DNA of 64,000 bases, taken from positions 1-64,000 of the forward strand of contig DATJRE010000239.1 of assembly GCA_035505095.1 (NCBI GenBank), in the 5' to 3' direction. Of this stretch, positions 15,679-24,227 are shown in pieces. The notes under the pieces are model-generated. The model saw nothing but the letters and a program-made list of their open reading frames with translations. It was not told where the DNA came from and made no database searches. Within the stretch, counting starts at the first letter, position 1; every line of letters begins with the position of its first letter. The position numbers and the translations under genes are program-made. The stretch comes from JOPF133 sp035505095 (lineage in GTDB: Bacteria > Acidobacteriota > Terriglobia > Bryobacterales > Bryobacteraceae).

Positions 15679-17076
15679 TTATTGTTCCAGGCGGATACCA
15701 GCGCAGACACCCACACGGTCGATGTCTACGCCGCCACCGTCTTCGGTTGGATAAATGGTCAAGGGTTTCTCCGCGCCTTCCGGCGTTAGCAGAGTGGCCC
15801 GCTGAAATTTGCCCAGAAAATGCACCGTGACGTCGCTCACCGGGTAATCCGAGTAGTTTACCAGTTCCACGACAACGGTTTTGTCCCCGGCGGATGCGAC
15901 TACGTTCGAGAGCATGGTGGACACGTTGAACAGCCGCACACCCAGGTTGCGGCGGCCCACGATGGAATTCACGTCGCGCCAGATGTCGTCGAGGCGCGCC
16001 AGTTGGTCCTTGTTGAGGGTGATGCTGTTGCCCGTGGCGGCTTCATCCTTCCATCCCGGCGGGCCGGTGAGCAGGGTTCCGCCGGCGCGCGTGAAGTTCC
16101 GCAGAATCTGCTTCTGCTCGGGGGACAGCGAGGCGGCGTCCACATCCACCGCCATGCTCGTGCCGGCCAGGGATTCGGACGTAAGATGCTGCAGAGGGAC
16201 GGGCCGCACGGGAGTATGCTTCACCGCGATCATGTCGAGGATGCCCCCCGAGAGCAGGCCGCCTTTGGCCAGGTCCTGCACCAGCGCCAGTTCGCCAAAC
16301 GGCTGCATGTGACGCCATTCCGCGTGGCGTTCGAAGAAGGCCAGCAGGTCACCCATCTGGCGCCAGTCACGCACCGCCGCGGCCTCTCCGGCATGCAGCC
16401 GCTGCGCGAAATCCGGGTCGAAGGCGACCACCCAGCGCGCGCCGGACATTCCCGCATCGGCGATCGCCTGCAGGTAGCGCGAGCCGGTCACCACGGCTCC
16501 CGCCGGAGGCAGATTGCCGATCCACAACGTGGCGTCGCGCCAGGCGTGCAGGGCGCGTAGAAAGCCGGTGTTGGTGTCGATCCATACCGATCCGGTGGGG
16601 CCGGCCGTTTTCGCCCCGTCCTGCTGCGCAGCGACTCCCGGCCACACCCCCTGCCAGGAACCCACAATGGCGGCGGTGGAATCCAGGCGCAGGCGGCTTC
16701 GCGACACCAGTTCGATCAGCGGAGCGCCGCCAATGGCCCCCTCGACCGCAGTGGAAGCGCCTTCGGCAAAATCGCCATCCATCACAATGCCGGTGACTTT
16801 GGCCGCCATCGCCTGGCGCGCCGCCGCCACCACATCGCCACCCGGCGAAAGCACCGCCAGCGTCACCAGCCCGCGGCCGGAAGCGGCAGCCACGAAATCG
16901 GCCGGGTAAGACTTGAGAAGCAGGCAATTCACCGGCGTGCCGCGGAGCAGTTCGAGCGAACCGGTGTCTTGCCATGGCCAGCGCACCGGCACCCAGTCCG
17001 CGGGTTTGGGAACAGCACCCCACGCCGCGGGGATAGAAAATAAGACGGCCGTCCACAGGGCCGCGCGCATCCGCAT
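15679..17076 (-). CDS. exported hypothetical protein, glycosidase-like
   Basis: 465 residues with signal peptide MRMRAALWTAVLFSIPAAWGA. The body alternates helices and strands in a way that suggests a TIM-barrel-like domain (IVMDGDFAEGAST, ARWVVAFDPDFAQRL, ILDMIAVKHTPVRPV), then a flavodoxin- or glutamine-amidotransferase-like segment (LSPEQKQILRNFTRAGGTLL) and a C-terminal beta-sandwich (VVVELVNYSDYPVSDVTVHF). That layout is common in exported glycoside-hydrolase-like proteins of Acidobacteriota and Planctomycetes, but I see no certain catalytic pair. A TATAAA box lies just before the start. It heads the operon with the DUF362 gene. Confidence 0.75.
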   Translation of the reverse strand: MRMRAALWTAVLFSIPAAWGAVPKPADWVPVRWPWQDTGSLELLRGTPVNCLLLKSYPADFVAAASGRGLVTLAVLSPGGDVVAAARQAMAAKVTGIVMDGDFAEGASTAVEGAIGGAPLIELVSRSRLRLDSTAAIVGSWQGVWPGVAAQQDGAKTAGPTGSVWIDTNTGFLRALHAWRDATLWIGNLPPAGAVVTGSRYLQAIADAGMSGARWVVAFDPDFAQRLHAGEAAAVRDWRQMGDLLAFFERHAEWRHMQPFGELALVQDLAKGGLLSGGILDMIAVKHTPVRPVPLQHLTSESLAGTSMAVDVDAASLSPEQKQILRNFTRAGGTLLTGPPGWKDEAATGNSITLNKDQLARLDDIWRDVNSIVGRRNLGVRLFNVSTMLSNVVASAGDKTVVVELVNYSDYPVSDVTVHFLGKFQRATLLTPEGAEKPLTIYPTEDGGGVDIDRVGVCAGIRLEQ

Positions 17077-17153
17077 ATATTTATAGCTTACGATGGGCAG
17101 CGGTCACCGCGGCGCGGACTTTGAGGGAAAATGTGCGAACCGCCGGCGGGGCT

Positions 17154-18122
17154 TTAGCGCATCAGCCCTTCCAGCAGCCAATGCACCGAGTACAGTGTCC
17201 CCGGTTGCAGCAGGAGGGCCGCCAGCGCTCCGCCTGCCAGGCACCCTGCCGCCGCGGCCCAGTAGCGCCCGCCGGGGTCACCGCTGCTGGGGGTTTCGAG
17301 GAGGCGCCCGACGCGGGCTTCCAGGTCCAGCGGATTCTCCAGCAGGGTGGTCGCCAAGGGACCGGCGGGCATCCCAGCGCACCCCAGCCGCACCACGTTC
17401 ACCAGGGCTTCCGCCAGTGCCAGCCGCTGGCGGGCATCGCCGGCCGCGCCTTCATCCGCGGCCCACTCGGTCACCCGCGCCCAGGCCCGTTCCAGTGTGG
17501 CGAAAGCCCGGCACCCCGGCAAAATCTCGGGCGCCAGGAGCAGCGCCAGCCGTTTCAGATTGTCCCGCGAGCGGCGATGGGCGTCTTCGTGCCGCAGGGC
17601 CGCCGAGAGCTGCTCGGCATCCAGCGCTTCCATCAACCCGCGCGAAATGACCACCCGAGGGCGGAATACTCCGGTCAGTGCCAGCACCGGAACCTCAGCT
17701 TCCACCACCCAGGCCAGCGATCCGTCCGCCACCGTATCCAGCCGCGCCACCTGCCCGCAGATTTGCGTGTATCGCCACGATTGCGCCACTGCCTTGGAGG
17801 CGCGTCCCAGCGCGGCTATCCAGACGGCCGCACCCAGGAGGGCCGCTACCAGGCAGGCCCCACCGGCCTCTTCCGCGGTCTCGGATGGCTCCAGCCACAG
17901 GAAACTCGGCACGCACAAGCCGGCCACCGCCACGCAGGCCAGGGTAGCGGGCAGGAGCCGCAGGGCCAGCAGCAGCCGTGCGCCGTCACGCGGCCGCAGC
18001 CGCTCCGCCACCCGGATCGCGCGCCCGGCCGCCGCCCACACCATCGCCGCCAGCGCGGTGTGCACCAGAAAATAGCAGGCCAACGAGAGACACAACAGCC
18101 TCGCCAGGTAAGGGACGGTCAT
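17154..18122 (-). CDS. M56-family (BlaR1-type) membrane metallopeptidase
   Basis: 322 residues. Transmembrane helices are at about 5-30, 45-70 and 85-105, and one near the C-terminus. The peptidase domain has RPRVVISRGLMEAL then LRHEDAHRRSRDNLKRL, in which HEDAH is the zinc-binding HExxH, and a later Glu in WAADEGAAG as third ligand. There is no penicillin-binding sensor domain, so unlike BlaR1 the inducing signal is unknown. It overlaps the BlaI-type repressor by 4 bp (ATGA) and should cleave that repressor in response to an envelope signal. Confidence 0.88.
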   Translation of the reverse strand: MTVPYLARLLCLSLACYFLVHTALAAMVWAAAGRAIRVAERLRPRDGARLLLALRLLPATLACVAVAGLCVPSFLWLEPSETAEEAGGACLVAALLGAAVWIAALGRASKAVAQSWRYTQICGQVARLDTVADGSLAWVVEAEVPVLALTGVFRPRVVISRGLMEALDAEQLSAALRHEDAHRRSRDNLKRLALLLAPEILPGCRAFATLERAWARVTEWAADEGAAGDARQRLALAEALVNVVRLGCAGMPAGPLATTLLENPLDLEARVGRLLETPSSGDPGGRYWAAAAGCLAGGALAALLLQPGTLYSVHWLLEGLMR

Positions 18123-18556
18123 GCCTTGGCCCTCCGCTCCAGTTCCTTGCGCTTCTTGCGGATGGTGCGCTCCAGTTCGTCGAGCAGCGCTTCATTGCGC
18201 TCGCCCACAGCTTCCACGAAGCAGGAAACCAGCAATTCGCCGGGCGTGGCCGGGCTGGCCAAGAACCCAGCCACCAGTTCGCCCGCCCGCTTGCGCTCCC
18301 ACTCGGCCCGCGAGATCCGCGGCGTGTACACAAACGCCCGTTCCTCTTTGCGCCGCTCCAGCAGGCCCTTCTTATACAGGCGGTCGAGCGTGGTCATTAC
18401 GGTGGTGTACGCCAGGGGACGCTCCAGGCCGCGCACCACGTCGTGGACATTGCTGTCTCCATGGCGCCACACGAGATCCATCACCTGTGTCTCCAGGTGC
18501 CCCAGCGCCGCGCCTTGCCCGCCGGCCTCGCCCCGGTGCTTGAAAAAGCCCATCAT
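18119..18556 (-). CDS. BlaI/MecI-type transcriptional repressor
   Basis: 145 residues from ATG 18556 (the next codon is also ATG). Winged HTH typical of BlaI: LGHLETQVMDLVWRHGDSNV, AYTTVMTTLDRLYKKGLLER and RAFVYTPRISRAEW. The C-terminal part is a helical dimerisation region with a Lys/Arg-rich end (RTIRKKRKELERRAK). It is first in the operon with the M56 peptidase, the standard arrangement for signal-induced proteolytic derepression. Which genes it represses besides its own operon is not visible. Confidence 0.92.
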   Translation of the reverse strand: MMGFFKHRGEAGGQGAALGHLETQVMDLVWRHGDSNVHDVVRGLERPLAYTTVMTTLDRLYKKGLLERRKEERAFVYTPRISRAEWERKRAGELVAGFLASPATPGELLVSCFVEAVGERNEALLDELERTIRKKRKELERRAKA

Positions 18557-19335
18557 GCTTCGGTATCGCCAGCCATCATAACACCCTCGGAAGAGCCGTT
18601 TCGTTTCCGCCGTGTCCGCGGGAAGGCCGTCCCCTCTCCGGCCACCGTATGATCGGTTCACCGGCGAATCTTCTTTCCCGAGACGCGGATGCCAGGTTTA
18701 TCCTACGCCGCCTGCCCATGCCACCCAGGCGCCCGGAGCTTCCGCGGTTGGGGAGGTCCAACGGCTTCGATCTCCGCTTCCGATCCCCCCGCCTGCCGCA
18801 GGGGACGACCCGCAATAGTGGACCGCTTGATGGCCCGAGGCGGACCCCCGGCGGAGCCTGTGCCGAACGCTGGTCCCTCCGGTCTGCCCGGTAAAATGAG
18901 TCACACAAGCATCGCCCGCTTCTCGGCCCGCACGGAGCCGAAACGTAAATCGTAAATCCGCCCACGCTGACGCCTCTATCTCTTACTGTCGGACAGTGGC
19001 AACGCAGCCGGTACGACGTACGGCCATCCATGTTCCTTGGCGCGGTCTAGGCAGCGGCCGATGCGAAAAGCCTGCGGTTTCCGGAGAAGGAGGGCCGGCC
19101 TGTGGGCGAACTAACCCTGCTCACTGTGGTCGAAGACGCGCAGGGCCATCTCCTACTACTCTTGCGGAGAAGCGGCGGGATGGCGTTCAAACCTCCACAT
19201 CGTTTCCGGTTGCGCGGCCCGGTGCGTATCGCGTCCGGGAAGTCATCCGCGAACTGGCGCAGCCTCGCATCTGTGCGGGCACGGCCCCTTTCGCAGTGCG
19301 CTGACAGTCAGCGGCCCGGCCTACGCCCGGTCGCC
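18557..19335. other. 779-bp region with no intact gene
   Basis: No ORF here has the codon pattern of its neighbours; the longer ones on both strands are compositional. The right third contains a degraded coding remnant described separately. The part nearest 18557 should hold the promoter of the BlaI operon, but I see no clear box. Confidence 0.5.
19090..19305 (+). pseudogene. decayed C-terminal fragment of a VWFA-related protein
   Basis: One frame reads GELTLLTVVEDAQG and a second, further on, reads TSFPVARPGAYRVREVIREL. In acidobacterial VWFA-domain-related exported proteins these occur in this order near the C-terminus, the second being the motif P-G-x-Y-R-V-R-E-V-V-R-E. The two parts are in different frames, with no intact start. 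Identification rests on remembered motifs and needs a profile search. Confidence 0.35.
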
Positions 19336-20307
19336 CTATGAGTGTGGCGACCATTCTTTGCGAATCCGGGCCACGAAACTCTGCGGGTCCTGCACCTGCA
19401 GCAGCACCGGCACGCCGCGGCCCTTGGCCGGCAGGAGCACCAGGCGCGGACTGCCGGCGGTGTAGAGGCGGACGCGCTCGCCGCCGGCCACCTCGAACCA
19501 TCCCGAAGAGTAGTGCGCGTTCGCAAATCCATTGGTGCGCCCGGTGGGCTTCCACTGCGGATCCTGGCGCAGGTCGATCACGCGAATCCCGCTCACATCG
19601 ACGTTGGCGGCCTCCACGGTGACGGGATAGAATCGGTCGTGGATCGCCAGCGAGGCGGGCGTCAAGGTGTAATCCGGTGGTCCGGGTGAATAGGAGAACG
19701 CCAGCACCACCACGGCCAGCGCGATCGCTCCGGCAACGATCCCGAACAGCGATCCCACCCGAAAGGAGCGCCCGCTGTCATAAGCGGCGGGCGTCCCTGC
19801 CGGCGGCGCCAGGGGCACCGGGACGGTCGCCCGGATGGCCGCGAGAAACCCTTCCCGGTCCACCGGACTGAACAGCGCCGTCTTCGCGGACGTGATGACG
19901 ACGATCGCCTCCGAACGGTTGGTCAGATACCAACTGCATTTCCCCAGCCGCATCGTCCGGAAGATGCCGTAATAGCCGAACAAGCCGCCATTGCCGAACA
20001 GGCGGATCGCGCCGCGCAGATCGTCTTGAGTGGCGGTACGAGCCTCGCGGATGCCGTCGAGCGGAATTCGCGCCTTGCCGATCAACCGGCGCACGGTGAC
20101 GGCCCGGCCGGCCACCGTATACCCCCTCGGCGACCAGGCATACGCCAGAGCGACGATCAACCCGCCGATGAGCACGGCGATGGCGCTTCGCGTGGCCAGC
20201 GTCACCACCACGATGACAGCAATCAGAGCGAAGGAGGCGATCTTGGTGGTGTTGTCGTAGGGCGCGGCGGCAAACTGTTCCTGGCTCGGCACAGCTTCAC
20301 CCCCCAC
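19336..20307 (-). CDS. membrane protein with bacterial PH-like domain
   Basis: 323 residues, GTG start at 20307. Two hydrophobic helices lie near residues 23-60 (ASFALIAVIVVVTLATRSA, AVLIGGLIVALAYAW). A PH-like beta domain follows: GYTVAGRAVTVRRLIGKARI, GYYGIFRTMRLGKCSWYLTN and VVITSAKTALFSPVDREGFLAAI, which is the bPH pattern. Another helix pair near residue 185 (FGIVAGAIALAVVVLAFSYS) precedes a second beta-rich domain ending VPVLLQVQDPQSFVARIRKEW, which looks like a second PH-like repeat. Function unknown. Monocistronic, with its 3' end against the remnant region. Confidence 0.72.
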   Translation of the reverse strand: MGGEAVPSQEQFAAAPYDNTTKIASFALIAVIVVVTLATRSAIAVLIGGLIVALAYAWSPRGYTVAGRAVTVRRLIGKARIPLDGIREARTATQDDLRGAIRLFGNGGLFGYYGIFRTMRLGKCSWYLTNRSEAIVVITSAKTALFSPVDREGFLAAIRATVPVPLAPPAGTPAAYDSGRSFRVGSLFGIVAGAIALAVVVLAFSYSPGPPDYTLTPASLAIHDRFYPVTVEAANVDVSGIRVIDLRQDPQWKPTGRTNGFANAHYSSGWFEVAGGERVRLYTAGSPRLVLLPAKGRGVPVLLQVQDPQSFVARIRKEWSPHS

Positions 20308-20394
20308 TTCATTTTACCGGATTACTGGACCCGCTGTTCCGTAATTCCGCAAACCATCAGCGGCCGGGCGGCGCGGGACGATACAATCCAGCGG

Positions 20395-20529
20395 ATGGGA
20401 TCTCCTTCCCGGTTGGACGGCCGCCGCGCTTTGGTGACTGGCGGAGCAAGCGGCGTCGGCGAGCAGGTGAGCCGCGTACTGACAGCGGCGGACGCGGCTG
20501 TAATCATTGCGGACGTGGACCGCTTCTAG
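20395..20529 (+). pseudogene. truncated short-chain dehydrogenase, N-terminal 44 residues only
   Basis: The frame reads SRLDGRRALVTGGASGVGEQ and ends VIIADVDRF before a TAG stop. TGGASGVG is the SDR cofactor-binding TGxxxGxG and the terminal D-V-D is the beta-2 acidic end that selects NAD. A full SDR is about 250 residues, so more than 80 percent is missing. Its stop lies against the speA 3' end on the other strand; the rest was probably deleted. A TACAAT box sits seven bases before the ATG. Confidence 0.7.
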
Positions 20530-22472
20530 CGCTCGTGAACGTCTTCCAGGTAGGTGTATCCGTGCAGGCCCTCTTCGTAAAACCGCAGCAGGGCGCCGCT
20601 CTCTTCGTAGCTCAGGCGGCCTTCGCGCAGCGCGGTCTCGATGTCGCGGCGGAGGCGCGTGACCAGCGAATCGGACGAGAACTGCACATAGTTCAGCACC
20701 TCCCGCACCGTATCGCCCTTGATCACCGAATCCAGAATCGTTTCCCCCGTGGGACTCAGCCGGACATGCACGGCGTTGGTATCGCCGAAGAGGTTGTGCA
20801 GGTCGCCCAGAATCTCCTGGTAAGCGCCCAGCAGAAACGCGCCCAGATAATAGTCGCCACCATCGAAGGGATGCAGCGAAAGGGTCCGCTTCACATCGCG
20901 GCGGTCGATGAAGGCGTCCACCTTGCCATCCGAATCGCAGGTGATATCGCCTAGCACGGCCGGCCGCGTGGGCTGCTCCTCCAGCCGGTGGATCGGCATC
21001 ACCGGAAAGAGTTGCTTGATGGCCCAGCTATCCGGCATGCTCTGAAACAGCGAAAAATTGCAGAAGTAGGTGTCCGAGAGCATGGCGTCGATGCCCTCCA
21101 GTTCCTCGGGAAAGAACTCCAGCTCGCGCGCCTGCTTCTGAATCTTGCGCGTGATGGCCCAATACAGGTTCTCCGCGATGCAGCGCTGATCGAGCGAAAG
21201 GTAGCCCAGGCTGAACAGGTTGAGCGCCTGATCGAGCGCCTGCTGGGCGTCGTGATAGCTCTCCAGCAGGTTCTTGGCGGTCATCGAGCGGTAGGTCTCC
21301 TGCAGGTCGATGATGGGCTGTTCGGCGTCCGCGGGCGGCTCGAGCGGGGCGTCGGATTCGCCCATCCCAGCCACGCCCAAAACGTTGAACACCAGCACGC
21401 TGTGATAGGCCGCGATCGCCCGCCCGCTCTCGGTGACGATCGTCGGATGCGCCACGCCGACTTCGTCGCACACGTTCTGCACGTGGTAGATCACGTCGTT
21501 GGCGTATTCCTGCAGCGTATAGTTGACGCTGGATTCGAAATCGGTCTGCGACCCGTCGTAGTCCACGCCTAGCCCGCCGCCGACATCCAGGTAATGCAGT
21601 CCAGCACCGGCCCGCGCCAGGTCCACATACACCCGCACGGCCTCGTTGACGGCCCCCTTGATCTGCCGGATGTTGGTGATCTGGCTGCCCAGGTGGAAGT
21701 GCAGCAGGTTGAGGCAATCGGCCATGCCCAGATCCTTCAATTCCTGGAGCGCGCGCGTGGCCTCGGTGGCCGAGAGGCCGAACTTCGAGCGGTAGCCGCC
21801 GGACGATTTCCAGCGGCCGGACCCGCGGCTGGCCAGTTTGACCCGCAGGCCGATCCTGGGGCGCACTCCCACCCGCGCGCTGTATTTGAGGATCAGGTGC
21901 AGCTCGGTGTACTTTTCGACCACCGGAATGATCTGCCGGCCCACCTTCTGGGCCAGCATGGCCATCTCGATATATTCGTCGTCCTTGAAACCGTTGCAGA
22001 TAATGGGAGTGTCGTTATCGGCCATGGCCATCACGGCCATCAACTCCGGCTTCGAGCCGGCTTCCAGGCCGAACCGGAAGGGCTTGCCGAATTCCAGGAC
22101 TTCCTCCACCACCTGGCGCTGCTGGTTCACCTTGATGGGGTAAACGCAGCAGTAACTTCCCTGGTACTTGTGTTCCGCCATGGCGGTTTCGAAGGCGGTG
22201 TGGATTTCACCCAGGCGGTGCTTGAGGATATCGGCGAAGCGGATCAGGATGGGCAGGTCGATGCCCCGCAGAACCAGGGTGTCCACCAGTTGTTTCAGGT
22301 CGATCGAGCGGGCCGGGTCTTTTTCAGGGTGCACCCGCACGTGGCCGTTATCGCCTACCGAAAAGTAGCCTTTGCCCCAGCTCGGGACGTCGTAGAAATC
22401 GCTGGCCACCTGGGGCGTCCAGCGTTCGGTAGGCTCCACAACCAACGAGCCCTTGCGTCCATTTCTTTCCAA
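20526..22472 (-). CDS. speA: biosynthetic arginine decarboxylase
   Basis: 648 residues from TTG 22472, which has AAGGAG about ten bases upstream; an in-frame TTG at 22526 would add 18 residues without a ribosome site. The PLP alanine-racemase-type barrel holds CCVYPIKVNQQRQVVE (Schiff-base Lys114), FGLEAGSKPELMAVMA, LHFHLGSQI and DVGGGLGVDYDG; the C-terminal beta domain includes CDSDGKVD and the substrate-binding YYLGAFLLGAYQEILGDLHN. The length and all blocks match SpeA, which makes agmatine and CO2 from arginine for polyamine synthesis. No other polyamine gene is adjacent. Confidence 0.95.
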   Translation of the reverse strand: MERNGRKGSLVVEPTERWTPQVASDFYDVPSWGKGYFSVGDNGHVRVHPEKDPARSIDLKQLVDTLVLRGIDLPILIRFADILKHRLGEIHTAFETAMAEHKYQGSYCCVYPIKVNQQRQVVEEVLEFGKPFRFGLEAGSKPELMAVMAMADNDTPIICNGFKDDEYIEMAMLAQKVGRQIIPVVEKYTELHLILKYSARVGVRPRIGLRVKLASRGSGRWKSSGGYRSKFGLSATEATRALQELKDLGMADCLNLLHFHLGSQITNIRQIKGAVNEAVRVYVDLARAGAGLHYLDVGGGLGVDYDGSQTDFESSVNYTLQEYANDVIYHVQNVCDEVGVAHPTIVTESGRAIAAYHSVLVFNVLGVAGMGESDAPLEPPADAEQPIIDLQETYRSMTAKNLLESYHDAQQALDQALNLFSLGYLSLDQRCIAENLYWAITRKIQKQARELEFFPEELEGIDAMLSDTYFCNFSLFQSMPDSWAIKQLFPVMPIHRLEEQPTRPAVLGDITCDSDGKVDAFIDRRDVKRTLSLHPFDGGDYYLGAFLLGAYQEILGDLHNLFGDTNAVHVRLSPTGETILDSVIKGDTVREVLNYVQFSSDSLVTRLRRDIETALREGRLSYEESGALLRFYEEGLHGYTYLEDVHER

Positions 22473-22607
22473 CTTGGCGGTTCTCCTTAAACCCTCAGTG
22501 TCGTAGAAATGGCAAAGGTATGGCAAGCGAAATTTGATTACAATGCCGCAGGACCAGCCACCCGGCGGCTGGGCAGGGCCGGGCGGCGCCGGCCACCGGA
22601 AGAACCG

Positions 22608-22916
22608 CTATCCGGCGATGGGGTCCCCGGCAGGAACCTTTTGGCGCATCGCCGCATCGACCGTCCGGCGGGTGTCTTTCGAAGGGACGACCGGGACGAT
22701 CTCAAATTCCATAAGATCGGACCACGCCAGGATCCAGGACTGCAAGAGCCGCAGGTCAGCGGTCTCCATCAGTTGGAAACACCGGTCGAAGTTCGGCTCG
22801 ATCCAGCTATCGAGGTACTGCAATCCTTCAGGCACCTGCCGGCCGCTCTCGGCGAGGCGTCGGTAAATGGGCTTGGGATCGCGGCTCTTGAATCGCTCGA
22901 CGACCATAAACAGCAT
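22608..22916 (-). CDS. DUF3303-family protein
   Basis: 102 residues. The pattern MLFMVVERFKSRDPKPIYRR, then EGLQYLDSWIEPNFDRCFQL, METADLRLLQSWILAWSDL and EFEIVPVVPS is a small ferredoxin-like alpha/beta fold known as DUF3303; its function is unknown. A TACCGT box precedes the start by six bases but is weak. It lies between the antiporter and speA, with 62 bp and about 135 bp gaps, so it may be monocistronic. Confidence 0.82.
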   Translation of the reverse strand: MLFMVVERFKSRDPKPIYRRLAESGRQVPEGLQYLDSWIEPNFDRCFQLMETADLRLLQSWILAWSDLMEFEIVPVVPSKDTRRTVDAAMRQKVPAGDPIAG

Positions 22917-22978
22917 GCTTCGACGGTACCATTGATCGCGCGGCGATCGCGCAAACGGCGGCTGCGGCCGGCGTGGTC

Positions 22979-24202
22979 TCAGGGATGTTCGGCGGAAGCA
23001 GCCATCAGGGGACGCAGGCGAACTGCGGCCAGCACCACCAGCAGATTCGTCACCAGGATTACGGTAAAGGCCATCGCCGGGAGGTACGCCATGCCGCTTT
23101 CCTTACCCGCCACTTGAATGGCCAGAACGGCGTTCACAAGGCCGCGCGGGAATAGAGACAGAATGAGTTCCCGGCCGGACCGGCTCACTCCCCGCATGGC
23201 CCAGCCCGCGGCATAAACCGAGAGTATCCGGGCCACCACCAGTCCGGCCAGAATCAAGGCGGTGGCTACCGCGTAGGTTCGCCCAATCAGTTGCACCGAC
23301 GCACCGAGGAGCACGAAGAAGAACGAACGCACCAGAAAACTGAGGTCGGAGTGAAATACCAGGAAACCCTGCCTGGGCGCCGTTTCGTTCCGCTCCGCGG
23401 CGGTGTTTACATTGGCCAGCGTCAGACCGAATGCGAGGACGGCCATTAATCCGCTGCCGCCGGCCGCCCGCACCAGCCCGTATACGAGCAGCACCGCTCC
23501 CACGTGCAACACGCTGCCGAAGCGATCGGAGGTAAACCGCGAGCGCTCGCGCGACCACAGGACGCCGGCGGCAATCGCGGCGCCGATCGCCACCGCTGTC
23601 CGGACCAGGATCCCCGTCACCAGTCCGGCCAGTGGGTTTCCTTCCGGGATATCGGCCAGACCTCCGACCAGGATCACCGCAATTACGTCGCCCAGAGCCG
23701 CTTCCAACACCAGGACCACCGTTACAGGTCCCTGAATACCAAACTGTTGCAGCACCGGGATGACGATGGTGCCACTGGTGCACCCAAACACACCGCCCAG
23801 CAATAAGGCCTGGTGGAGCGGTAGTTGGAGGGCCCAGAATCCGATCCACGCTACGGCGGCAAAGCTCATTCCGTACGCCAGGAAGGCGAACAGAACTCCG
23901 GCTGGGAAATTCCGCATGGCCTCGCGAAGATGGAGTTCATTGCCGGCTTCGAACAGAATCAGGATCAGCGCGAAAGTGCCGAGATACTCCGTGAAGACCG
24001 GATACTCACCGGCATGGATCCAGCCCAATAAAGGCCCCAGAACGACACCTGTGACCGTGAGGATCACAATGTCCGGCACCCGTGTGCGGCGCGAGACACG
24101 GTTGGCAAAGAAGGCCAGAATCAGCAGGCCGCCAAGCAATCCGAAGATCTGTGTTTGATCGTGTGCCGCGTTTCCCACTTGCGAGGCAGCCGTCTGATCC
24201 AT
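22979..24202 (-). CDS. cation:proton antiporter (CPA2/KefB-like)
   Basis: 407 residues with about 12 hydrophobic helices. Conserved features include PDIVILTVTGVVLGPLLGW, FALILILFEAGNELHL, the VLEAALGDVIAVILVGG helix with the acidic residues of the transport site, and SLFPRGLVNAVLAIQVAGKE (Arg-Gly-Leu-Val/Asn block of CPA antiporters). No C-terminal RCK/TrkA domain is present, so unlike Kef systems it is not nucleotide-gated. Likely exchanges Na+ or K+ for H+. A GGAG ribosome site precedes the ATG. 25 bp separate it from the upstream TPR-protein gene, so the two may be co-transcribed. Confidence 0.88.
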   Translation of the reverse strand: MDQTAASQVGNAAHDQTQIFGLLGGLLILAFFANRVSRRTRVPDIVILTVTGVVLGPLLGWIHAGEYPVFTEYLGTFALILILFEAGNELHLREAMRNFPAGVLFAFLAYGMSFAAVAWIGFWALQLPLHQALLLGGVFGCTSGTIVIPVLQQFGIQGPVTVVLVLEAALGDVIAVILVGGLADIPEGNPLAGLVTGILVRTAVAIGAAIAAGVLWSRERSRFTSDRFGSVLHVGAVLLVYGLVRAAGGSGLMAVLAFGLTLANVNTAAERNETAPRQGFLVFHSDLSFLVRSFFFVLLGASVQLIGRTYAVATALILAGLVVARILSVYAAGWAMRGVSRSGRELILSLFPRGLVNAVLAIQVAGKESGMAYLPAMAFTVILVTNLLVVLAAVRLRPLMAASAEHP

Positions 24203-24227
24203 TGGTGCTCTCCACGGAGGTTAGCAG

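Noticed and set aside
18576..19031. 151-codon minus-strand ORF
   Set aside because: Arg/Gly/Pro/Ser composition typical of antisense GC-rich frames, no recognisable motif, and it overlaps the blaI start region.
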